DNA of 11,447 nt from Bacillota bacterium (GTDB lineage: Bacteria > Bacillota > Limnochordia > Limnochordales > ZCTH02-B6), in assembly GCA_017578085.1 (NCBI GenBank), contig PKQR01000068.1:1-11447 (forward strand). The letters run 5' to 3'. Shown one piece after another: positions 5,822 to 11,447 of this stretch. The position numbers were made by a program, and so were the translations under genes. The notes beneath the pieces were generated by a model. The model made no database searches, was not told where the DNA came from, and worked only from the letters and a program-made list of their open reading frames with translations. Numbering within the stretch: the first letter of the stretch is position 1; each line of letters begins with the position of its first letter.

Positions 5822-6718
5822 GTGGACGTGGGTCCCGGCTTGCCAAGCCCCCCCGATGCGCCCACGCCTGAGCGGGTGCTGGCGGGGCTGGACACGGCCC
5901 TATTCCGGCAGCTAGTATATTTGCCCGAAACCGGCTCCACCAACGATGTGGTCCGGGCGGAGGCGCGCGCGGGAGCGCCCGAAGGCCTGGTCGTGATCGC
6001 CGATCGCCAAACGGCCGGCCGTGGCCGGCGCGGGAGGGCGTGGGACTCGCCGGCAGGCTTGGGGCTCTGGTTTTCGGTGCTGCTCCGGCCCACTGTCCCC
6101 CCGCGGCAGGCGCCCCTGCTCGCCCTCATGGCCGCCGCAGCGGTACGGGACGCGGTCGCGGCCACGGCAGGGGTGCCCGTGCTGGTCAAATGGCCCAACG
6201 ACGTAGTTTCCCAGGACGGCCGCAAGCTCAGCGGTATCCTGGTAGAAATGGAAGCCGACGGCGATTTCATCCGTCACTGCGTGGTGGGGATCGGCGTCAA
6301 CGTCAACCAGGCCCTTGAGGATTTCCCGCCGGAGGTGAGGGAAACGGCGACTTCCGTGGGGTTGTTGGCCGGGGGGCCTGTGGCGCGGGTGCCCTTGCTG
6401 CAGGCGATCCTGGCGGGGTTGGAAGCGCGCTACCGCCGCGTGCTGGCAGACGGCTTCGGCGCCGTCTTGGACGAAGTGCGCCGCCATTCGGCTACATTAG
6501 GCCGCGACGTGCAGGTCGTGGAAACCGGGGGCCAAGCCTGGGACGGGCGCGCCGTGGCCATCTTGGACGACGGGGCGCTTCTGGTGGAGCCCGCGGGCGG
6601 CGGGGAGGCGCGCCGGGTGTACGCCGCGGACGTGTCCATCCGGGAAACCAACGCGCCCACCCGGGAAGCCAACGCTTCTATCCGGCCGCCGGGCGGCGGC
6701 CGGGCGACGAGCCGATGA
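5822..6718 (+). CDS. birA: Biotin-[acetyl-CoA-carboxylase] ligase, without the repressor domain
   Basis: The enzyme activates biotin to biotinyl-AMP and attaches it to the lysine of carboxyl carrier proteins such as AccB. The 298-residue product has the ETGSTND motif (36-42), the biotinyl-AMP loop GRGRRGR (66-72), KWPND with Lys123, the GRKLSGILVE segment, the VGIGVNVNQ strand, and a C-terminal SH3-like domain ending near VYAADVSI. Only about 30 residues precede the catalytic core, too few for the winged-helix domain of bifunctional BirA, so it should not repress biotin genes. The tail carries a 7-residue tandem repeat. GTG 5822 is preceded by GGAGGG at 5810-5815. bioY follows after 27 bases before its preferred start region, so ligation and uptake of biotin are probably co-expressed. 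The coaX gene often found beside birA in clostridia is absent. Confidence 0.95.
   Translation: MDVGPGLPSPPDAPTPERVLAGLDTALFRQLVYLPETGSTNDVVRAEARAGAPEGLVVIADRQTAGRGRRGRAWDSPAGLGLWFSVLLRPTVPPRQAPLLALMAAAAVRDAVAATAGVPVLVKWPNDVVSQDGRKLSGILVEMEADGDFIRHCVVGIGVNVNQALEDFPPEVRETATSVGLLAGGPVARVPLLQAILAGLEARYRRVLADGFGAVLDEVRRHSATLGRDVQVVETGGQAWDGRAVAILDDGALLVEPAGGGEARRVYAADVSIRETNAPTREANASIRPPGGGRATSR
6638..6679 (+). repeat. 21-bp tandem repeat in the 3' end of birA
   Basis: Two adjacent 21-base units (6638-6658 and 6659-6679) match at 16 of 21 positions and encode IRETNAP and TREANAS; a third unit seems to begin with IR at 6680. They lie beyond the conserved SH3-like domain and probably encode a dispensable tail that grew by duplication. 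Confidence 0.7.
6682..6703. repeat. Perfect inverted repeat at the birA 3' end
   Basis: CCGGCCGCC (6682-6690) and GGCGGCCGG (6695-6703) are perfectly complementary around a GGGC loop, giving a very stable 9-bp hairpin just before the birA stop (6716-6718). No T tract follows, so it is unlikely to be an intrinsic terminator; it could stabilise mRNA or dampen transcription between birA and bioY. Confidence 0.55.
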
Positions 6719-6733
6719 GCCCCGGCCGGATGC

Positions 6734-6758
6734 TCATGATGAGAGATGAAGATCATGA
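6734..6758 (+). promoter_or_regulatory. Dyad / hairpin in the bioY upstream region
   Basis: TCATGAT occurs at 6734-6740 and again at 6753-6759, 19 bases apart. The first copy sits inside CTCAT-G-ATGAG (6733-6743) and the second inside the palindrome ATCATGAT (6752-6759). As RNA, 6734-6740 can pair with 6752-6758 to form a 7-bp hairpin with an 11-base loop, ending just before the bioY ribosome site at 6764. This could be an operator or a translation control element. It does not match the BirA or BioR consensus as I know them. Confidence 0.35.
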
Positions 6759-6763
6759 TTGAT

Positions 6764-6772
6764 GAGGAGGAG
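6764..6772 (+). promoter_or_regulatory. Ribosome binding site fixing the bioY start
   Basis: GAGGAGGAG at 6764-6772 contains AGGAGG eight bases before ATG 6779. This supports ATG 6779 over the in-frame ATG at 6746, which lies upstream of the site and would add 11 charged residues (MKIMIDEEENH). Confidence 0.8.
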
Positions 6773-6778
6773 AACCAC

Positions 6779-7381
6779 ATGACAAGACCTGGTCGCCAAC
6801 CGCTGGCCGTGCGCCAACTGGTGCTTGTGGCCATGTTCGCCGCCGTTACGTCGGTGCTGGCCTGGATCCGCATCCCGTTGCCTTTCAGCCCCGTGCCCAT
6901 TACCGGGCAGACCTTTGGGCTGATGCTGGCCGGGCTGCTCCTGGGGCCACGGCTCGGCGCCTTGTCGCAGGCCGTTTACTTGCTCATGGGCGTCGCGGGT
7001 TTGCCGGTGTTCGCCGGCGGCCACTCGGGCTTTGGGGTCCTGGTCGGCCCCACCGGCGGCTACTTGTGGGGCCATATTGCCGGCGCCTACATCACCGGTC
7101 TTGTGGCCGGACAGGAGCGGCTGACCGCCGGCTCCCCGCCCGCTAAGATCGGGTTTGGCCGGAGCCTCTTCGGAGCCGTCCTGGGCGGCATCGCGGCCGT
7201 GTACGTCTTGGGCGTGGTGCAGCTGGCCCTGGTGACAGGCATGGACTGGCAGGCCGCGCTGCTGGCGGGCGCGGTGCCGTTTATCCCGGGAGACCTCCTG
7301 AAAGCTACGGTGGCGGCGACGGTGGCCGTGCGGCTCGCGCCGGTGGCCGCCGCAAGCCTGCGCCCGTCTGCGGCAGGATAA
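6779..7381 (+). CDS. bioY: Biotin transporter BioY (ECF-type substrate-binding component)
   Basis: BioY is the membrane S component that binds biotin for uptake, either alone or with the ECF energy module (EcfA, EcfA' and EcfT), which is not encoded here. The 200-residue protein is almost entirely hydrophobic with about six membrane segments. Family landmarks are IPLPFSPVPITGQTF near the N-terminus, the AVYLLMGVAGLPVFAGG stretch, GPTGGYL at 90-96 followed by GHIAGAYITG, and the C-terminal FIPGDLLKATVAATVA. The start at 6779 is set by a strong ribosome site. It follows birA directly and no biosynthetic bio gene is in view, which suggests reliance on salvage, though such genes could lie elsewhere. 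The upstream repeats at 6733-6759 are the only candidate control element. trmFO follows after 20 bases. Confidence 0.95.
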   Translation: MTRPGRQPLAVRQLVLVAMFAAVTSVLAWIRIPLPFSPVPITGQTFGLMLAGLLLGPRLGALSQAVYLLMGVAGLPVFAGGHSGFGVLVGPTGGYLWGHIAGAYITGLVAGQERLTAGSPPAKIGFGRSLFGAVLGGIAAVYVLGVVQLALVTGMDWQAALLAGAVPFIPGDLLKATVAATVAVRLAPVAAASLRPSAAG

Positions 7382-7401
7382 CAGCGGGGAGGTGCACGCC
7401 G

Positions 7402-8757
7402 GTGGCGGGACGCGTCGCGATTATCGGTGGGGGGCTGGCCGGGTCCGAAGCCGCGTGGCAGGCGGCCAACCTGGGCGTTGAGGTGGACCTGTACGAAATG
7501 CGGCCGGTGCGCCGGACGCCCGTCCACCACACGGACAAACTGGCCGAGCTCGTCTGCACCAACTCGCTGGGCTCAAACCAGGTGACCAGCGCCAGCGGCC
7601 TGCTGAAAGAGGAGATGCGGCGGCTCGGATCGCTGATCATCGCCGCGGCCGACGCCCATGACGTGCCCGCCGGCGCGGCGCTGGCCGTGGACCGGGAGCA
7701 GTTTGCCGGGGCCGTGAGCGACGCCTTGGCCCGCCACCCGCGCGTGCGGATTCACCGCGAAGAGGTCACGTCCATCCCGGAAGACGGGATCGTCATCATC
7801 GCGACAGGCCCCCTCACGTCGCCGGCCCTGGCCGAGGCCATCCAGGCCTTTACGGGCGAATACGACCTGTACTTCTACGACGCGGCGGCGCCCATCGTCA
7901 CCGCCGAGTCCATCGACTGGGACAAGGGTTTTTGGGCTTCCCGGTACGGCAAGGGCGAGGGTGACGACTACTTCAACTGCCCGCTGACGAAGGAAGAGTA
8001 CGACCGCTTCTACGAGGCGTTGATCAGCGCCGAGGTCCACGAGGGGCACCTGAAGGAGGAGCTCAAGTACTTCGAAGGCTGCATGCCCATCGAGGCCCTC
8101 GCCGCGCGGGGCAAGGACACCTTGCGCTTTGGCCCCATGAAACCCGTCGGGCTCAAGGATCCCCGCACGGGGAAGCGCCCGTACGCGGTGGTCCAGCTGC
8201 GCAAGGAGAACCGCGCGGGCACCTTGTACAACCTGGTCGGTTTCCAGACCCGCATGAAATGGGGCGAGCAGAAGCGGGTGCTGCGGCTGATCCCGGCCCT
8301 GGCCAACGCCGAGATCGTCCGTTACGGGGTCATGCACCGCAACACCTACATCAACGCGCCGCGGGTGCTGCTGCCCACGTACCAGGTGCGCAAAGAACCG
8401 CGGGTGTTCTTTGCCGGGCAAATTACCGGCGTTGAAGGCTACGTGGAATCAGCCGGCTCGGGTCTTGTGGCGGGCCTCAACGCGGCGCGCCTCGCGCGGG
8501 GCGAGGAGCCGTTGGTTTTTCCGGAAGAGACGATGCTGGGCGCGCTGGCCCACTACATCACCAGCGCCGACCCCCGGCATTTCCAGCCCATGAACAGCAA
8601 CTTTGGGCTCTTGCCGCCCCTGCCCGACCCGCCCCGGGACAAGGCCCTGCGCAAGGAGCAGATGGCCCAGCGGGCCTTGGCGCGGCTTGAGGAGTTCATG
8701 AAGACCCACGGCCTCACGCCGCCGGTGCCGGTGGTGGCGGCATCTGCCGTGGAGTGA
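7402..8757 (+). CDS. trmFO: Methylenetetrahydrofolate-tRNA-(uracil-5-)-methyltransferase
   Basis: TrmFO (formerly Gid) makes 5-methyluridine at position 54 of the tRNA T loop, using 5,10-methylenetetrahydrofolate as carbon donor and FADH2 as reductant. The 451-residue protein starts with the FAD-binding motif IIGGGLAGSEAAW (residues 7-19), followed by YEMRP and ELVCTNSLGSN. The two cysteines implicated in catalysis in the Bacillus enzyme are present as Cys52 and Cys227 (FEGCMPIE). The family blocks KPVGLKDPRTG, LVGFQTRMKWGEQKRV, FFAGQITGVEGYVESA and the C-terminal FQPMNSNFGLLPPL are all intact. GTG 7402 follows GGGGAGG at 7386-7392. TrmFO usually stands beside topA, codY or hslVU genes in Bacillus; here it sits between bioY and selA. 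Its need for folate links it loosely to folB upstream. Confidence 0.97.
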   Translation: MAGRVAIIGGGLAGSEAAWQAANLGVEVDLYEMRPVRRTPVHHTDKLAELVCTNSLGSNQVTSASGLLKEEMRRLGSLIIAAADAHDVPAGAALAVDREQFAGAVSDALARHPRVRIHREEVTSIPEDGIVIIATGPLTSPALAEAIQAFTGEYDLYFYDAAAPIVTAESIDWDKGFWASRYGKGEGDDYFNCPLTKEEYDRFYEALISAEVHEGHLKEELKYFEGCMPIEALAARGKDTLRFGPMKPVGLKDPRTGKRPYAVVQLRKENRAGTLYNLVGFQTRMKWGEQKRVLRLIPALANAEIVRYGVMHRNTYINAPRVLLPTYQVRKEPRVFFAGQITGVEGYVESAGSGLVAGLNAARLARGEEPLVFPEETMLGALAHYITSADPRHFQPMNSNFGLLPPLPDPPRDKALRKEQMAQRALARLEEFMKTHGLTPPVPVVAASAVE

Positions 8758-8760
8758 CAC

Positions 8761-10344
8761 GTGCCCATGAGCGCGGAAACCATGGAAACAAAAGCCGCCT
8801 TGCGCCGGCTGCCGGCCGTGGACCAGCTGCTGCAGGCGCCAACGGTCGTGGCCGCCGCAGCGGGACTGCCGCGCCCGCTGGTGGCCGACGCGGTCAGGGT
8901 CGCCATCGATAACGCCCGCCGGGCAATCCTGGCCGGTGCTGCGGCGCCCGAGCAGGCGGAGCTGGAAGAAGCAGCGGCGGAGCAAGTCCGGGCCCTGCGC
9001 CGCAAGCTGCTCGTGCCTGTCATCAACGCCACGGGCGTGGTGCTCCACACCAACCTGGGCCGGGCGCCGTTGAGCGCCGCGAGCCTCAGGGCCATCGAGG
9101 CCGTCGCTGCCGGATACAGCAACCTGGAGTACGAGGTGGATGCAGGGCGGCGCGGGTCCCGCCATGTGCACGGCGAGGCGCTGCTTGTGCGCCTCACGGG
9201 CGCCGAAGCGGCCATGGTGGTCAACAACAACGCGGCGGCCGTGCTATTGGTGCTCAGCGCCGTCGCCCAAGGGCGCGAGGTCATCATTTCCCGGGGCGAG
9301 ATGATCGAGATCGGCGGCGCGTTTCGCATCCCCGAAGTGATGGCCCAAAGCGGCTGCATCTTGCGCGAAGTGGGCACCACCAACCGCACCCACCTGCGCG
9401 ACTACGAGGAGGCCATCGGCGAAAACACGGCCGCCATCCTCAAGGTGCACCCGAGCAACTACCGGGTGGTGGGCTTCACCGCGTCGGTGTCGACCCGGGA
9501 GCTGGCCGCCTTGGCCCACAAACGCGGCCTGCTGCTGATCGAGGACTTGGGCAGCGGTGTGCTGGTTCCGACGGAGCGCTACGGCCTGGCCCACGAGCCC
9601 ACCGTGCAAGAAACGGTGGCCGCCGGCGCGGACCTCGTGACCTTTAGCGGGGACAAGCTCTTGGGAGGGCCGCAGGCCGGCATCATCGTGGGCCGCAAGG
9701 AGCTGGTGGAGCGCTGCCGCCGGCACCCGCTGGCGCGGGCGGTGCGGGTGGACAAGCTGACGCTGGCCGCCTTGCAGGCCACCCTGCAGCACTACCTGGA
9801 CGGCACCGTGGAGCAGATCCCCATTTACCGCATGCTCGCTTGCACCGCGGATGAGCTGCGCCGGCGCGCGGAAAGCGTGCGCGCCCGGGTCCTGGAACGG
9901 CTTGCCGCAGGGCGGAAGGCCGAGGCCGGCAGGATGCCCGCAGCCGGCGCCGGTGAACGAAGCCCCGGTGCTGGGGAGTTGTTTGACATCCAGGTTGTGT
10001 CCACCGTCTCCACCGTGGGCGGGGGCTCGCTCCCAGGCGAAGGGCAGCCCAGCGCTGCCGTGGCGGTGACATTCCGGGCGGCACCGGACGCCGTAGCCCG
10101 GGCCGCACCTGCCCCGGAGGATGCCGCGGCAGCCCCAGCGGCAACGGCCGGGGCGGGCCGCAAGTCCGTTCCGGTTTCCGTCGACGCCCTGGCCGCGGCC
10201 TTGCGCCGCCAGCTGCCGCCCATCATCGGGCGCATCGAGGACAATGCGCTCCTCCTGGATCTGCGGGCCGTCGATCCGGGGCAGGATGAGCTTTTGGCCG
10301 ACGGCCTCGCCCGCGCGCTGGAGGCGATGACGTGTACGTCATAG
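8761..10344 (+). CDS. selA: L-seryl-tRNA(Sec) selenium transferase
   Basis: SelA is a PLP-dependent decameric enzyme that converts seryl-tRNA(Sec) to selenocysteyl-tRNA(Sec) with selenophosphate. The 527-residue product shows an N-terminal helical domain (RRLPAVDQLL), VINATGVVLHTNLGRAPLS, the YSNLEYEVDAGRRGSRH segment, NNNAAAVLLVL, the GGAFRIPEVM and GTTNRTHLRDYE blocks, and the PLP lysine Lys299 in FSGDKLLGGPQAG. It is longer than the usual 460 or so because of two Ala/Gly/Pro-rich stretches in the C-terminal part (residues about 384-406 and 441-468). The core VVSTVSTVGGGSLPG and PPIIGRIEDNALLLDLR are kept, so the enzyme is probably active. GTG 8761 has GGAG six bases upstream; ATG 8767 is an alternative. 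It starts three bases after trmFO stops and overlaps selB by 13 bases, indicating co-translation. Confidence 0.96.
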   Translation: MPMSAETMETKAALRRLPAVDQLLQAPTVVAAAAGLPRPLVADAVRVAIDNARRAILAGAAAPEQAELEEAAAEQVRALRRKLLVPVINATGVVLHTNLGRAPLSAASLRAIEAVAAGYSNLEYEVDAGRRGSRHVHGEALLVRLTGAEAAMVVNNNAAAVLLVLSAVAQGREVIISRGEMIEIGGAFRIPEVMAQSGCILREVGTTNRTHLRDYEEAIGENTAAILKVHPSNYRVVGFTASVSTRELAALAHKRGLLLIEDLGSGVLVPTERYGLAHEPTVQETVAAGADLVTFSGDKLLGGPQAGIIVGRKELVERCRRHPLARAVRVDKLTLAALQATLQHYLDGTVEQIPIYRMLACTADELRRRAESVRARVLERLAAGRKAEAGRMPAAGAGERSPGAGELFDIQVVSTVSTVGGGSLPGEGQPSAAVAVTFRAAPDAVARAAPAPEDAAAAPAATAGAGRKSVPVSVDALAAALRRQLPPIIGRIEDNALLLDLRAVDPGQDELLADGLARALEAMTCTS

Positions 10345-11447
10345 GCACCGCCGGCCACATTGACCACGGCAAGACCACCCTCATCCGCGTCCTGACCAAC
10401 ATCGACCCCGACCGGCTCAAGGAAGAACAGGCCCGGGGCATGACCATCGACCTGGGATTTGCCTGGCTGACGCTGCCCTCTGGCCGGGAAGCGGGCATCG
10501 TGGACGTGCCGGGTCACCACCGCTTCATCCGCAACATGCTGGCCGGTGTTGGCGGCATCCGGCTGGTGCTGTTTGTGGTCGCGGCCAACGAAAGCTGGAT
10601 GCCCCAGTCCCAGGAACACCTGGAGATCCTCGATCTCTTGGGCGTCGACCGGGGGATTGTCGTCCTCACCAAAAGCGACCTGGTGGACCCCGAGTGGCTG
10701 GCGCTGGTGGAAGAGGACGTGCGGGAGCGGTTGCGGGGAACCGCGCTTGAGCGCGCGCCCATCATTCCCGTGTCATCCACCACCGGGCAAGGCCTGGAGC
10801 GGCTCGTGCAGGCCATCGACGACATGCTGGCACAGTTGCCGCCGCCCGTGGACCATGGGCGGCCGCGGCTGTGGGTGGACCGGGTGTTCTCCATCCGCGG
10901 CGCCGGCACGGTCGTGACGGGGACGCTGGAAGGCGGGCGCCTGCGGTTGGACCAGGAGGTGGAGATACTGCCCTTGGGCCGGCGGGCCCGGGTGCGAGGC
11001 CTGCAGACCCACAAGCGGGCAGTGGCCGAGGCGGTCCCGGGCTCCCGGGTCGCCGTTAACTTGGCCGGAATCGACGCGGCGGGCTTGGAGCGGGGTGTTG
11101 CCGTCTGCGGGCCCGGCCAGCGGCGGGCAACTGCCGTAATCAACGCCGGGGTGCGCCTCTTGCCTCGCCTCGACCGGGTCCCGGACGACCTGGCTGAGCT
11201 GATGCTGTACGTGGGTTCGGCGGAAATCGCCTGCCGGGTGCGGTGGCTCGAGCCGGACGCTTTGCTCCCGGGCGAGACCGTCATGGCGCAGCTGTGGCTG
11301 AGCCAGGCAACCCCGGTCCAGTTTGGCGATCGCATTATCCTGCGGGATCCCGCCCGGCAGGAAACCATCGGCGGCGGCCGGGTGCTGGATGCGGCGGCGG
11401 AGCGGGTGCGGGTGCCGTCCTTGCGCCTGCCGCCCCGCAAAGCCGAA
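10332..11447 (+). CDS. selB: Selenocysteine-specific translation elongation factor (3' end missing)
   Basis: SelB is an EF-Tu-like GTPase that carries selenocysteyl-tRNA(Sec) to ribosomes paused at a UGA with a SECIS hairpin. The GTG at 10332 lies inside selA (13-base overlap), and the frame stays open to the right edge, giving 372 residues. It shows the G1 motif GHIDHGKT (8-15), the SelB-typical EQARGMTIDLGFA (32-44), G3 DVPGH (58-62), G4 as TKSD (113-116) in place of NKxD, and SSTTGQG as G5. Beta-barrel domains follow, with VFSIRGAGTVVTGTLEGG and FGDRIILRDPARQETIGGG. The C-terminal winged-helix domains that bind SECIS RNA are outside the window. The gene pair selA-selB is classical, and tRNA(Sec) (selC) is often nearby but is not seen here. 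Confidence 0.96.
   Translation, partial: MYVIGTAGHIDHGKTTLIRVLTNIDPDRLKEEQARGMTIDLGFAWLTLPSGREAGIVDVPGHHRFIRNMLAGVGGIRLVLFVVAANESWMPQSQEHLEILDLLGVDRGIVVLTKSDLVDPEWLALVEEDVRERLRGTALERAPIIPVSSTTGQGLERLVQAIDDMLAQLPPPVDHGRPRLWVDRVFSIRGAGTVVTGTLEGGRLRLDQEVEILPLGRRARVRGLQTHKRAVAEAVPGSRVAVNLAGIDAAGLERGVAVCGPGQRRATAVINAGVRLLPRLDRVPDDLAELMLYVGSAEIACRVRWLEPDALLPGETVMAQLWLSQATPVQFGDRIILRDPARQETIGGGRVLDAAAERVRVPSLRLPPRKAE

Noticed and set aside
6746..6778. ATG 6746 as the start of bioY
   Set aside because: It lies before the strong ribosome site at 6764-6772 and would add a charged, non-family stretch.
1..11447. CRISPR array, insertion sequence, prophage or other mobile element
   Set aside because: No regularly spaced repeats, transposase or integrase genes, or terminal inverted repeats; every sizeable gene belongs to a housekeeping family and composition looks uniform.

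Overview
The window reads as ordinary core chromosome from a high-GC, endospore-forming member of the Bacillota (Firmicutes). The spore-specific phosphatase SpoIIE, the order spoIIE-tilS-ftsH (which matches Bacillus and clostridia), strong GGAGG-type ribosome binding sites and a textbook sigma-A promoter all point that way. Base composition is strongly G+C rich (judged by eye, not computed) and non-ATG starts are common: GTG for birA, trmFO, selA and selB, TTG for ftsH, possibly CTG for tilS. This would fit a lineage such as Symbiobacterium, Thermaerobacter or Limnochorda, but the genus cannot be fixed from the sequence alone.

Layout, all genes on the + strand. (1) 1-1329: 3' part of spoIIE, cut by the left edge, with the Cys-containing linker and the whole PP2C phosphatase domain. 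(2) 1330-1650: about 320 bases with no convincing gene. It holds a weak promoter candidate and lies opposite a minus-strand reading frame with a hydrophobic stretch. (3) 1651-3114: tilS, the tRNA-Ile lysidine synthetase. (4) 3115-3316: a strong extended -10 promoter, an overlapping inverted repeat and a structured leader of about 150 nt. (5) 3317-5314: ftsH, followed by a clean intrinsic terminator at 5346-5371. (6) 5414-5773: folB. (7) 5822-6718: birA without a DNA-binding domain, then bioY (6779-7381). (8) 7402-8757: trmFO. (9) 8761-10344: selA, overlapping selB (10332 to the right edge, cut).

From folB to selB the genes are tightly packed (largest gap about 60 nt) with no obvious internal terminator, so they may form one long transcript. 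The themes are cofactor supply and RNA decoding. FolB makes a folate precursor, and TrmFO uses a folate one-carbon unit to methylate U54 of tRNA. BioY takes up biotin and BirA attaches it to carboxylases. TilS modifies tRNA-Ile2 so that it reads AUA. SelA and SelB make and deliver selenocysteine at UGA. The selA-selB pair implies that the organism makes selenoproteins, although selC and selD are not in the window.

I found no mobile element, CRISPR array, RNA gene or evident new system. The points most worth a second look are small: operator-like repeats at the ftsH and bioY 5' ends, the minus-strand frame beside spoIIE, the unusual tilS start, and low-complexity insertions in SelA.
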